NCBI RefSeq assembly: GCF_018130695.1
Contig: NZ_JAFCJX010000013.1
Coordinates: 170,737-234,736 of the forward strand
Source of the DNA: Bradyrhizobium jicamae
Lineage (GTDB): Bacteria; Pseudomonadota; Alphaproteobacteria; Rhizobiales; Xanthobacteraceae
Direction: 5' to 3'
DNA: 64,000 nt
The translations under genes and the position numbers were made by a program. The notes beneath the pieces were generated by a model. It was not told the DNA's origin and did no database searches. It saw only the letters and a program-made list of their open reading frames with translations. Positions within the stretch are counted from its first letter, which is position 1. Each line of letters opens with the position of its first letter. Below are positions 8,942-17,377 of this stretch, piece after piece.

Positions 8942-9910
8942 ATGGACCGCATCGACGCCATGAAAGTCTTCGTCGCCGCGGTCGATGAGGGCAGCCTTGC
9001 TGGCGCTGGGCGGCGGCTGAGGCGGTCGCCGGCGGCGGTGAGCCGGGCGATTGCATTTCTCGAGCATCATGTCGGCGCCGAACTGCTGCACCGGACCACG
9101 CGCTCGCTGAAGCTGAGCGAGGCGGGCGAGCGTTATGCGGCGGCGTGCCGGCGGGTGCTGACCGAGCTGGAGGAGGCCGACATCCTCGCCGGCGGCGAGC
9201 GGACGGCGCCGCGGGGCATGCTGACCTTGACCGCGCCTGTCGTGCCGGGCGAGGACGTGCTGCGGCCGGTGCTCGATGCCTTCATGAAGGAATATCCGGC
9301 GGTGACGGTGCGGCTGGTGCTGCTCGATCGCACCGTGAACCTGATCGACGAGGGGATCGACGTCGCGCTGCGCATCGCCCATCTCGCCGATTCCAGTTTC
9401 GTGGCGATCAAGCTCGGCGAGGTGCGCCGGGTGATCGCGGCTTCGCCCGCGTATCTGGCGCAGCACCCTGTGATCGACGAGCCTGCTGATCTGGCAAAAC
9501 ACCAGATCATCTCGATGACGCATTTCGGAATGGACTCCTGGAGCTTCCCGCCGGCGAAGAAATCCTCCGTGCCGCGCGCGGTGCAGTTCGCGCCGCGGCT
9601 GATCGTCAACACGGTGCGCGCGGCGGTCGCCTCCGCCGCAGAAGGCCATGGCGTCACGCGGCTGTTCTCCTATCACATCGCCGAGGAGATCCGCGAGGGC
9701 CGGTTGCAGATCCTGCTGGCGAAGGACGAGTATCCGCCGCTGCCGGTGCATCTGCTGGCGCCGCAGGGACGTTTCGCCGTGCCGAAGGTGCGCGCCTTCG
9801 TCGATTTCGCCGGCCCGCGGCTGAAGCGGTATTTCGAAAAACTGTCGCGCGAGGCCAGCCGGAACGCCGCGGCCATTCGTTCGCCGCGCGGAAGAGTGTC
9901 GTCCGAATAG
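8942..9910 (+). CDS. LysR-family transcriptional regulator
   Basis: About 322 residues. The N-terminal winged helix-turn-helix (residues 1-60: MKVFVAAVDEGSLAGAGRRL, SPAAVSRAIAFLEHHVGAEL) is followed by a substrate-binding domain (PRGMLTLTAPVVPGEDVL ... GIDVALRIAHLADSSFVA ... HGVTRLFSYHIAEEI) typical of the DsdC/CrgA-like LysR clade. GTG 8939 immediately precedes ATG 8942; the ATG is used. LysR regulators often control neighbouring genes, and the SDR/tautomerase pair 89 bases downstream on the same strand is the obvious candidate target. That link is inference. The effector is unknown. Confidence 0.95.
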   Translation: MDRIDAMKVFVAAVDEGSLAGAGRRLRRSPAAVSRAIAFLEHHVGAELLHRTTRSLKLSEAGERYAAACRRVLTELEEADILAGGERTAPRGMLTLTAPVVPGEDVLRPVLDAFMKEYPAVTVRLVLLDRTVNLIDEGIDVALRIAHLADSSFVAIKLGEVRRVIAASPAYLAQHPVIDEPADLAKHQIISMTHFGMDSWSFPPAKKSSVPRAVQFAPRLIVNTVRAAVASAAEGHGVTRLFSYHIAEEIREGRLQILLAKDEYPPLPVHLLAPQGRFAVPKVRAFVDFAGPRLKRYFEKLSREASRNAAAIRSPRGRVSSE

Positions 9911-9999
9911 CGGGCATTCGCTCAGGCAACGGACGGATCTAGCTTGCTCTCCATCGAGGCGGACATGACGCCCGCTTCTTCAAACGACGGAGAGAGATC

Positions 10000-10710
10000 A
10001 TGGGTGCAGAGCAGAAGGTTGCCATCATCACCGGTGCGTCGCAGGGCATCGGTGCAGGCCTGGTCGAAGGCTTCCGCAATCGCAATTACCGCGTCGTCGC
10101 CAATTCGCGCAACATCAAGGCGTCGTCCGATCCGGACGTGCTGGCGGTGGCGGGCGACATCAGCGACCCCGAGGTCGCAGATCGTGTCGTCAAGCAGGCG
10201 CTTGGGCGCTTCGGCCGCATCGACACGCTGGTCAACAATGCCGGCATCTTCGTCGCAAAGCCGTTCACCGATTACACCGCCGAGGATTACGCCACGGTGC
10301 TCGCGATCAATCTCGGCAGCTTCTTCCATCTGACCCAGCGCGCCGCGCAGGAAATGCTGAAGCAGGGCTCCGGCCATATCGTGCAAATCACGACGAGCCT
10401 GGTCGATCACGCCAACAGCAACGTGCCCTCGGTGCTGGCCTCGCTGACCAAGGGCGGCCTCAATGCGGCGACCAAATCGCTCGCGATCGAATATGCCCGC
10501 AAGGGCGTGCGCGTGAATGCGGTGTCGCCCGGCGTCATCAAGACCCCGATGCATGGTCCGGAGACGCATGATTTCCTGTCCAACCAGCATCCGGTCGGAC
10601 GGATGGGTGACGTCAAGGACATCGTCGATGCCGTGCTCTACCTCGAAGGCGCAGGCTTCGTCACCGGCGAGATCCTGCATGTCGACGGCGGCCAGAGCGC
10701 GGGTCACTAA
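10000..10710 (+). CDS. SDR-family oxidoreductase lacking the usual catalytic tyrosine
   Basis: A 236-residue classical-size SDR. It has the Rossmann nucleotide-binding motif TGASQGIG (11-18), NNAG (79-82) and a late GKGVRVNAVSPG-type segment with the SDR C-terminus GEILHVDGGQSAGH. The YxxxK motif is altered: the lysine (K151, in LASLTKGG) is present, but the tyrosine four residues earlier is alanine (A147). A serine sits near the usual Ser position (S133). Similar non-tyrosine members appear in many Proteobacteria, so this looks like a real subfamily. Its chemistry is uncertain. It is followed 11 bases later by a tautomerase gene, probably cotranscribed. Confidence 0.93.
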   Translation: MGAEQKVAIITGASQGIGAGLVEGFRNRNYRVVANSRNIKASSDPDVLAVAGDISDPEVADRVVKQALGRFGRIDTLVNNAGIFVAKPFTDYTAEDYATVLAINLGSFFHLTQRAAQEMLKQGSGHIVQITTSLVDHANSNVPSVLASLTKGGLNAATKSLAIEYARKGVRVNAVSPGVIKTPMHGPETHDFLSNQHPVGRMGDVKDIVDAVLYLEGAGFVTGEILHVDGGQSAGH

Positions 10711-10721
10711 CGGAGCGGGTC

Positions 10722-10958
10722 GTGCCCATCGTCACCATCCAGGTCACACGCGAGGGGACGGCGCCGGGCGCGTCGTCCACCACGCCGGAGCAGAAGGCGG
10801 CCCTGATCAAGGGCACCAGCGAGCTGTTGCGCGACGTGCTCGGCAAGCCCGTGGAATCGACCTTCGTCGTCATCGAGGAAGTCGACACCGACAATTGGGG
10901 CTGGGGCGGGCTTCCCGTCCTCGACTATCGCAAGAAGCTTGCGGCACGCGCGAGCTGA
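10722..10958 (+). CDS. 4-oxalocrotonate tautomerase family protein
   Basis: 78 residues from a GTG start. The mature N-terminus would be Pro-Ile-Val-Thr-Ile, so the catalytic Pro1 of the tautomerase superfamily is present. The sequence KGTSELLRDVLGKPVESTFVVIEEV matches the family's core. It is slightly longer than the usual 62 residues, with an insertion (REGTAPGASSTTPEQK) after strand 1. It lies 11 bases behind the SDR gene. Together they suggest keto-enol isomerisation and reduction of a small carbonyl compound; the substrate is unknown. A perfect 15-bp hairpin follows 7 bases after the stop. Confidence 0.9.
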   Translation: MPIVTIQVTREGTAPGASSTTPEQKAALIKGTSELLRDVLGKPVESTFVVIEEVDTDNWGWGGLPVLDYRKKLAARAS

Positions 10959-10965
10959 GCTCGCC

Positions 10966-10998
10966 GATGACGGCGCAAGGTTTCCTTGCGCCGTCATC
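10966..10998 (+). terminator. Perfect 15-bp hairpin after the tautomerase gene
   Basis: GATGACGGCGCAAGG (10966-10980), a TTT loop, and its exact reverse complement (10984-10998). It starts 7 bases after the stop codon. There is no T-run after it, so it may be a 3' stabilising stem or a weak terminator and not a canonical intrinsic terminator. Confidence 0.6.
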
Positions 10999-11214
10999 GC
11001 CGCGAACGATCGCAGCAATCGCAGCTGAGAGCGGTCGCGTCTCCGCCGGAGGTGGAACCCGCCCGGAACCGTAGTCCGATACAGGCGGTCCTAAATGCAA
11101 CCATAAGTTAACTGCAACCGCAGCGAGAGGGCGGGATTGTTGGCGAGACTTTTCTGATTGTTAATGGGACGCAGAACAGTTTGGTTTCGGACACAAACCG
11201 GGATCGTGGGAACC

Positions 11215-13644
11215 ATGCCGTCTCTCTCCATCGACGCTGCGCATGATGGCGCCAACCATCGGCTCGTTCGCTTTTTCAGTATCTGCCTGAGTTCCCTGGT
11301 CTTCATCTACGCCCTGCTGTCGATCCGCCTGTTCATCGAAGGACAGGCATTCGGTGCCGCCGACTGGCTGCTGATCGGCCTCCGCGTGCTGCTCGGCGCG
11401 GCGGCGCTGGTGGTTGCGATCTATCCGGCCTGGCTTGCCGCGCCTGTCGATCGCGAAATCGAGCGGATGGGCCAGTTGTTCGAGACCGGCTTCGCGGCGA
11501 CCGAGACCCGCGACAAGGTGCGGCTGATCGTGCTGGTGACGATGGTCAGCCTGCTGCTCGAACTGATGATGATCCGCTGGCTCGCCTCGGTCTTCCCGGT
11601 GTTCTCCTATTTCAAGAACTTTACGCTGCTCGCCTGCTTCCTCGGGCTCGGCGCCGGCTACGCGGTCGCCGAAAAGCAGCCCTGCGCGCCGGCGCTGGTG
11701 CTGCCGATGCTGGCGGCATTCGTCACCATGATCACGCTGCTGCGCTATGACGTCGGCGCCTCCGCCGACGTGTTCACCGGCCTGCCGATGCAGGAGCAGA
11801 CCTCGATCAGCATCTGGATGGACCGGCTCGACTGGTTCGCGATGATCCAGCAGAGCGTGCCGCTGTATCTGCTGCTCGGCATGAGCTTCGTGCTGTGCGC
11901 CTGCATCTGCTATCCGGTCGGACAGCTCTGCGGCAAGCTGCTGGGCAGCACCGATGCCCTGCGTGCCTACGGCCTCAATCTCGCCGGCAGCATCGTCGGC
12001 GTGCTGGTGCTGTTCGTGATGAGCCTGTTCTGGCTGCCGCCGGCGGTGTGGTTCACCGCGGTCGGCGGCACGCTGCTGGTGTTCGTGCTGGCGCGCGACG
12101 CGCGGATGCCGCTCGGCGTCGCCAGCCTCTGCCTGCTGCTGGTCGTGCTGTCCTGGCCGGTGCAGACCGAGATCCAGCGCATCTATTCGCCGTATCAGCT
12201 GCTGGAGCGGATGGGCAAGTCCGACGGATTGATGAACATCCTGTCCGGCGGCTCCTACTACCAGAAGGTCTTCAACTTCGCGGAAGCCAATCGCGGCCAT
12301 GAGTCCGAGGAGGACGGTTATGTTCGCGCCTATTACGAGTTCCCGTTCAACTTCAAGAGGGCGCCCGAGCGCGTCGCGATCGTTGGTGCGGGCAGCGGCA
12401 ACGACGTCGCCGCTGCGCTGCGGATGGGCGCCTCGCATGTCGATGCGATCGAGATCGATCCCGCGATCGCCTTCCTCGGCAAGCGCTATCACCCCGAGCA
12501 CCCCTATGATGATCCGCGCGTCACGCTGCACATCAACGACGCCCGCAACTTCTTCCGCACCGCGCATCAGAAGTACGACCTGATCATCTACGGGGTGCTG
12601 GATTCCCACACCTCGCTGAGCCACGCCTCCAACCTGCGCGTGGATTCCTATGTTTACACCAGGGAGGGGATCACCGAGGCGTTCCGCCTGCTGAAGCCCG
12701 ACGGCGTGATGTCGATCGCATTCGCGCTGCCCAACGAATCGCTCGGCTTCAAGCTGTCGCACATCCTGCAGGGCATTCCCGGCGCCGGCAGGCCGCTGGC
12801 GATCCGCGTCGGCTACGACTCCAAGACCACGACCGCGTTCGTCGCCCAGAACGGCCGCGACGTCAGCCTGGCCGATCCCGGTGGGCACGCCAAGTTCGGC
12901 TTTGCCGACGTCTCAGCGCATTTCGCGCAACCCTATCCGGCCGAGAGCATTCCGACCGACGATTGGCCGTTCTTCTACATGATCGCGCGGACCTATCCGG
13001 TGAGCTACATGGTGGCGCTCGGCATGGTGCTGCTGCTGTCGACGATGTTCGTCCGTCGGACCATCGGCTGGACCGGACCGGTCGAGCGCGGCTACCTGCC
13101 GTTCTTCTTCCTCGGCGCCGGCTTCATGCTGGTCGAGACCAAGGCGATCACCGAGCTCGGCCTGCATCTCGGCGGCACCTGGTTCGTCGTCGCGGCGACC
13201 ATCATCATGGTGCTGGTGATGGCGTTCCTCGCCAATCTGATGGCGCAGCGCAAGCTGCTGCCGCGCACGGGGCTCGCCTATCTCGGCCTCTTGATCAGCC
13301 TCCTTGTCGGCTATTTCTCCGCGCGCAACCACGAGCTCACCATGTTCAGCCTGCCCGCGGTCGGCCTGGTCGTCAGCTGCGTGCTGCTGACGATCCCGCT
13401 GTTCTTCTCCGGCATGGTGTTCTCCGGCCTGATCGGCAAGGCGGACGTCAACGTCTCGACCGCGCTGGCCTACAATCTGATGGGCGCGCTGTTCGGCGGC
13501 CTGATGGAATACAACTCGATGTATTTCGGCTTCGCCTTCCTGTATCTGCTGGCGATGGGCTTCTATGCGCTGGCCTGGCTGTTCTCCGTGGCGCCTGCGG
13601 CGGCATGGACCCGGCGCCGCCTGATCGGCCAAGGGCTGCAATAG
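11215..13644 (+). CDS. Polytopic membrane protein with spermidine synthase-like methyltransferase-fold domain
   Basis: About 809 residues from ATG 11215 (GTGGGAACC upstream); TTG 11158 or ATG 11164 would add 17-19 residues. Several membrane segments fill residues 20-350. A cytosolic Rossmann domain follows: AIVGAGSGNDVAAALRMGA near 390, acidic DAIEIDP near 410, NDARNFF near 441. Further membrane segments end the protein. The fold is that of spermidine synthase and SAM methyltransferases. The membrane-fused form is a family of unknown substrate found across bacteria, so polyamine synthesis should not be assumed. The gene appears monocistronic. Confidence 0.85.
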   Translation: MPSLSIDAAHDGANHRLVRFFSICLSSLVFIYALLSIRLFIEGQAFGAADWLLIGLRVLLGAAALVVAIYPAWLAAPVDREIERMGQLFETGFAATETRDKVRLIVLVTMVSLLLELMMIRWLASVFPVFSYFKNFTLLACFLGLGAGYAVAEKQPCAPALVLPMLAAFVTMITLLRYDVGASADVFTGLPMQEQTSISIWMDRLDWFAMIQQSVPLYLLLGMSFVLCACICYPVGQLCGKLLGSTDALRAYGLNLAGSIVGVLVLFVMSLFWLPPAVWFTAVGGTLLVFVLARDARMPLGVASLCLLLVVLSWPVQTEIQRIYSPYQLLERMGKSDGLMNILSGGSYYQKVFNFAEANRGHESEEDGYVRAYYEFPFNFKRAPERVAIVGAGSGNDVAAALRMGASHVDAIEIDPAIAFLGKRYHPEHPYDDPRVTLHINDARNFFRTAHQKYDLIIYGVLDSHTSLSHASNLRVDSYVYTREGITEAFRLLKPDGVMSIAFALPNESLGFKLSHILQGIPGAGRPLAIRVGYDSKTTTAFVAQNGRDVSLADPGGHAKFGFADVSAHFAQPYPAESIPTDDWPFFYMIARTYPVSYMVALGMVLLLSTMFVRRTIGWTGPVERGYLPFFFLGAGFMLVETKAITELGLHLGGTWFVVAATIIMVLVMAFLANLMAQRKLLPRTGLAYLGLLISLLVGYFSARNHELTMFSLPAVGLVVSCVLLTIPLFFSGMVFSGLIGKADVNVSTALAYNLMGALFGGLMEYNSMYFGFAFLYLLAMGFYALAWLFSVAPAAAWTRRRLIGQGLQ

Positions 13645-13777
13645 GCCGTGCGATTTGCGACGGCGGCCGTGCTTGCCCGGCCGTCGTCAAGTTTCTAATC
13701 TGCGCCGCGACCCGCGACCCGCGAACCAGAGCGTGGGCCTCGCCGACGCGAGCTTGATCCCTCAGGGAGCGCAGCGC

Positions 13778-14782
13778 TTGATCTCCTACGCCCAGAATTT
13801 CGAAGACGTGATGATCGCGCGATTGTTTCCGTCGGATCACCGCGGCTTCTACATCGACATCGGGGCGGCGGATCCGGTTCGCTTTTCGGTGACGAAGCAT
13901 TTCTACGACGCCGGCTGGCAGGGCGTGAACGTCGAGCCGCTGCCGCATTTCTTTGCGCGGCTGACGGCGGCGCGGGCGCGCGATGTCAATCTGCAGGCCA
14001 TGGTCGGCGTGGGGCAGGGGCTGCAGCCCTTCTACGAGATCGCGGAGTTCCGCGAGAATTCGACCGGCGACCAGAACGTGATGGAGAGCCTCAGGCAGCA
14101 GGGCGCGACGGTCCACACCCATGAGGTCGGCTGCACCAGCCTTGCCGAAATCTGCGAGCGCCATGCCGGCGATCGCGGAATCGATTTTCTCAAGATCGAT
14201 GTCGAGGGTAGCGAGCGCGACGTGCTCGACGGTGCGGACTGGCGGCGCTTCCGTCCCGTGCTCGTTGTTGTCGAGGCTGTGGCTGTGAATCGCCGTGATG
14301 AAACCTGGGCCGTATGGGAGCCCGCGCTGACCGGGCACGAGTACGAAAAGGTCTGGTTCGACGGGCTCAACAATTTCTATCTGCGGCGCGAGAGTCTTGA
14401 GCTGAAGCGGCATTTCCAGCTGCCGCCGAATGTGTTCGACAAGTTCACGAAGGCCGAGCTGCGCGCGTCTGATGATGGCTGGATCGATCTGTCCGAGACG
14501 GTGCAGGTGATCGATGCCGATCGTATTGCCAAGCAGGCGGTGATCGATCACCTCATCAGGGATCTGGACGCCGCCAATGCGGACCGCGCGGCCAAGCAGG
14601 AGATCGTCGATCGCCTGGTGGCCGATCTCACCGCTGCCAACGCCGACCGCGAGGCGAAGCAGGCGGTGATGGACCGCCTGGTGGCTGATCTGACGTCAGC
14701 CAATGCGGATCGCATGGCGAAGCAGAACCTGCTCGACAGGATGACCGAGCGGATCACCGCGCTTGTCGGCCGATCTCAATGA
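13778..14782 (+). CDS. FkbM-family methyltransferase with C-terminal tandem repeats
   Basis: About 334 residues from TTG 13778, which sits 9 bases after AGGGAG. This gives the N-terminus ISYAQNFEDVMIARLF, typical of FkbM proteins; TTG 13655 and GTG 13733 are alternatives. SAM-binding motif GFYIDIGAADP lies near residue 24, and FLKIDVEGSERDVLDGA near 137. FkbM enzymes O-methylate sugars or secondary-metabolite hydroxyls. From residue 247 four tandem 21-residue repeats (ADRxAKQxxxDxLxxDLxxAN) form three-heptad coiled-coil units up to the C-terminus. It lies beside glycan genes on the opposite strand. Confidence 0.88.
   Translation: MISYAQNFEDVMIARLFPSDHRGFYIDIGAADPVRFSVTKHFYDAGWQGVNVEPLPHFFARLTAARARDVNLQAMVGVGQGLQPFYEIAEFRENSTGDQNVMESLRQQGATVHTHEVGCTSLAEICERHAGDRGIDFLKIDVEGSERDVLDGADWRRFRPVLVVVEAVAVNRRDETWAVWEPALTGHEYEKVWFDGLNNFYLRRESLELKRHFQLPPNVFDKFTKAELRASDDGWIDLSETVQVIDADRIAKQAVIDHLIRDLDAANADRAAKQEIVDRLVADLTAANADREAKQAVMDRLVADLTSANADRMAKQNLLDRMTERITALVGRSQ
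14516..14767 (+). repeat. Four in-frame 63-bp tandem repeats within the FkbM gene
   Basis: Units at 14516-14578, 14579-14641, 14642-14704 and 14705-14767 each encode 21 residues beginning Ala-Asp-Arg-x-Ala-Lys-Gln. The first three keep Asp-Leu near the end and finish Ala/Ser-Asn; the fourth diverges after Asp-Arg. A 63-base unit keeps frame and heptad phase, so copy number could change without breaking the gene. Confidence 0.9.
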
Positions 14783-14807
14783 ATGCCGTCGTCGGCATCA
14801 TTGGATC

Positions 14808-14912
14808 GCTAAAGCGCGATGAGATTGGGTTGAATCTTCATCGCGCTTTAGCTCTTTGTTTGAGCATGATCTTTTCGGAAAACCGCTTCACACTTTTCCG
14901 GATCATGCTTTA
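14808..14912. repeat. REP-like palindrome, family A, reverse orientation
   Basis: A TAAAGCGCGATGAGATT...CATCGCGCTTTA hairpin at about 14811-14850 is followed by TTTGAGCATGATCTTTTCGG...CCGGATCATGC (14864-14908), the reverse complement of the copies at 357, 4346 and 30114. The right edge overlaps the stop codon of the minus-strand acyltransferase gene (TAA at 14912-14910), so the repeat supplies that gene's end. It separates two convergent genes. Confidence 0.85.
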
Positions 14913-15398
14913 GATGATCTGATCCGCCGGCACGTCGCCGATCTTCACCGCCGGATTGCCGGCGACGATGGTGCCATCAGGCACGTCGCGCGTCACCACC
15001 GAGCCGGCACCGACCAGCGCGTTCTCGCCGATCGTGACACCGGGGCACAGCACGCTGCCGCCGCCGACCCGCGCGGCGCGCAGAATGCGCGGCGCGCGGC
15101 GGTCGAAGGTGAGCGACGGGCGGCGATGCGCGATGCGCTTGTCGTTCATGGTCAGGATGCCCGGACCGCAAAACACCTCGTCCTCGATGATGACGCCGCG
15201 CGTGATGTAGCAGCGGCTCTGCAGCGAGACGAAATGGCCGATCCTGACTTCGCCCTCGATGTCGACATAGGAGCCGATCACGCAATTCCTGCCGATCATG
15301 GTCCGGTCGCGGATCAGCACGAAATTGCCGATCCGCGTGTCGTCGCCGATCTCGGCATCGTCGGCGATCACGCAGTGCTGTCCGCTGGTCAGGGCCAT
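14910..15398 (-). CDS. Hexapeptide-repeat (LbH) acyltransferase
   Basis: 162 residues built almost wholly of left-handed beta-helix hexapeptides (IADDAEIGDDTRIGNFVLI, VIGSYVDIEGEVRIGHFV). It ends with the acetyltransferase signature GENALVGAGSVVTRDVPDG and GNPAVKIG. This matches sugar O- or N-acetyltransferases of the WbbJ/FdtC type that modify polysaccharide or nucleotide-sugar precursors. The stop codon lies inside a REP-like repeat. A glycosyltransferase gene starts 47 bases upstream on the same strand side (its stop at 15446), so the two are probably cotranscribed. The acceptor sugar is unknown. Confidence 0.9.
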   Translation of the reverse strand: MALTSGQHCVIADDAEIGDDTRIGNFVLIRDRTMIGRNCVIGSYVDIEGEVRIGHFVSLQSRCYITRGVIIEDEVFCGPGILTMNDKRIAHRRPSLTFDRRAPRILRAARVGGGSVLCPGVTIGENALVGAGSVVTRDVPDGTIVAGNPAVKIGDVPADQII

Positions 15399-15445
15399 GA
15401 AATTCCTTCCGGGAGAGCGGACAGCGATCAGCCGGCCGCGGCCGC

Positions 15446-16834
15446 CTATTTACGGCGGAACAGGCGCTCCCGCCAAGCGCCGGCGTGATGACGCAGTGTC
15501 GCGAGCGGCGACTGCAGGATGCTGTTGAGCTCGGCGTTCTCGGCTTGCGCGCCCGCGATCGTGGTCTCCAGCGTCTGCTTCAGCATGGCATATTCGTCTC
15601 GCAGGGTGTGCAGCTCGTCGTCAAAGGCCTGACGCAGCGCGAGGATGTCCTGGTCACGCGCAGCGATGCGGGCCTCGAGCGTCTGCTGCTGCTGCAGATG
15701 ATCCTCGGCCAGCAGATCGGCGCGCGCCTGCAATTGCGCGAGTTGCTGCCGCAGCGTGGCGTTCTCGGCGACCACGCCCTGATGCTCGGCCGCGAATTTG
15801 TGGGCGGCCTGCAGCGTGTCGAAATTCTCCGGGATCATGCCTTCGCCGAGCCGGCGCAGCCAATCCGTGATGAAAGCGCCGGTGGCGCGGAGGTCATCCA
15901 CGGCATTGGGCACGAAGCGATCGGCGAGGAGGCCGCGGTGAACGGCCTCGACCTGATCGAGATAAGCCGACAGTGATGCGGTTTCGCGGATGCGCGCAGA
16001 GGCGAGCGCGGCGTCGGCGGCATCGTAGCGCGCGATCTCGGCGGCGATCGTCTCCGGACCAGGCTGACGCGTCAGCAGGCTGAGGCCGAAATTCCTGGCT
16101 CGCCAATCGTCGACCACGGATGATGTCACGAGCCCGGCAAGCCCGCGCCCGTCGACGACGATCACGGCGCAGCCGACTGCAATCGCCTCCAGCGCCATCC
16201 GCGCGGTGGCGAAGACGAGGTCGTAGCCCTTCAGCCGCTCGTGGAGATCGTCGGCCTCGTTGCCGAAGGCGCTGCCGATCTCGTCGAGCGCGATGCCGGC
16301 CTTGCTCGCCGCAATGCGGACAGCGTCGGCATGGGCATTGTTCTTGGCGAGCAACAGTGCGCGCATTGGTTTTGCCGGCAGCGCTACGCGCGGCTCGAAC
16401 AGATCGGTGTCGACGGCGTTGAGCAGCAGGGTGATCTCATCGCTGCCGCGGCCGGTGTCGGTGGCGACACGCGTGCGGCAGGCCTCATCGACCGCGCAGA
16501 GTTTTCGCACCCGGGGCAGCGCGGGCGGGCCGTCGAACCAGAAGTTCGAGGAATGGCAGACGAACAGCGCCGGCGCCTTCGGACAGGCGGCGAGCGCCGC
16601 GGCCAGCACGTGATTGTGGTGACCGTGGATGACATCAGGCGACCAGGGGATCTTGGCGGGATCGTCTGCCACCACGATGTCGTGGCGCCGTAAAATCTCG
16701 GCGCTTGGGCCCGGCATCGGCGTCAGCACGCAGACCTCATAGCCGCGGCGGCGCAGGCCGAGCGCGAGATCAATCGTCACCACCTCGGTGCCGGAACGGC
16801 CCCGCAGGGAGCAATTGGTGGTCAGCACGCGCAT
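15446..16834 (-). CDS. Glycosyltransferase (GT4-like) with C-terminal coiled coil
   Basis: 462 residues. The N-terminal GT-B domain begins MRVLTTNCSLRGRSGTEVV with a Gly-rich donor-side loop, followed by PDVIHGHHNHV. A second Rossmann-like domain contains YDLVFATARMALEAIAVGCAVIVVD, the position of the nucleotide-sugar EX7E-type region (E of ALEAIAVG). Residues from about 340 to 440 are heptad-rich (LRQQLAQLQARADLLAEDH) and predicted to be coiled coil, ending in a basic tail RERLFRRK. It probably transfers a sugar during surface glycan synthesis. It is upstream of the acyltransferase gene and shares the coiled-coil theme with the FkbM protein nearby. Confidence 0.85.
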   Translation of the reverse strand: MRVLTTNCSLRGRSGTEVVTIDLALGLRRRGYEVCVLTPMPGPSAEILRRHDIVVADDPAKIPWSPDVIHGHHNHVLAAALAACPKAPALFVCHSSNFWFDGPPALPRVRKLCAVDEACRTRVATDTGRGSDEITLLLNAVDTDLFEPRVALPAKPMRALLLAKNNAHADAVRIAASKAGIALDEIGSAFGNEADDLHERLKGYDLVFATARMALEAIAVGCAVIVVDGRGLAGLVTSSVVDDWRARNFGLSLLTRQPGPETIAAEIARYDAADAALASARIRETASLSAYLDQVEAVHRGLLADRFVPNAVDDLRATGAFITDWLRRLGEGMIPENFDTLQAAHKFAAEHQGVVAENATLRQQLAQLQARADLLAEDHLQQQQTLEARIAARDQDILALRQAFDDELHTLRDEYAMLKQTLETTIAGAQAENAELNSILQSPLATLRHHAGAWRERLFRRK

Positions 16835-16909
16835 CTATAGAGGCAGCTCGCTCCGGAATCGTCGGAACCATAGTGCGGGCAGGGCCGTTGGCGGGCAACC
16901 CTCGGGAGC

Positions 16910-17104
16910 CTAATGGGGTGCCGATTTCGCCGGCGCAGAGGTGACTATTTCGGCGGAGGCGAGGTTGACGTCGCGATGACCGCCGGCGGCCGTGAACAGG
17001 ACGAAGCCGGCCAGGATCGATCCGTAGACCGCAAACGAGGTGAGGGCGACGCGCCGCGCCAGATGGCGATCGGCGTCGCTCAGTTCGTGGAAATGCTTTT
17101 GCAT
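16910..17104 (-). CDS. Small single-span membrane protein, 64 residues
   Basis: Starts MQKHFHELSDADRHLARRVAL at ATG 17104, with GGAGG eight bases upstream; longer in-frame starts lack such a site. One membrane helix (ALTSFAVYGSILAGFVLFTAAGG, about residues 20-43) separates a charged cytosolic N-terminus from a short Ala/Ser-rich tail. No family is recognised. It is isolated on the minus strand between the glycosyltransferase and the diguanylate cyclase. Confidence 0.7.
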   Translation of the reverse strand: MQKHFHELSDADRHLARRVALTSFAVYGSILAGFVLFTAAGGHRDVNLASAEIVTSAPAKSAPH

Positions 17105-17377
17105 GGGCGCCTCCAGGTTTTCTTTTCGAGGAGATTGCACAGCGGTCATCACGGCTGATGTGAAGCAGTTCACGTTTGAGCGGCGAGCTTCGGCGGCGTG
17201 GTTAGGGAACCCTGACCAATCCGCCGGCGCATGGACTGAGAGCCGCGAAGATTTAATCCGGCTTTACCAATCGCTAACCGTGAATTCTAACTTACCCTCC
17301 ACGGATGCGACTTATGCTCGGTACCGGGTAGAGAAACGCGTGACGGCTGAAGTGCTCGCCAGGAGCCGGGGTCCGTC

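Noticed and set aside
14516..14767. Tandem repeats considered as a CRISPR-like array
   Set aside because: The units are contiguous with no spacers, in frame, and encode heptads. They are coding repeats.
17253..17267. CtrA-like motif before the diguanylate cyclase (TTAA-N7-TTAC)
   Set aside because: One base off in the second half and no context linking it to CtrA. Kept out of the features as too weak.
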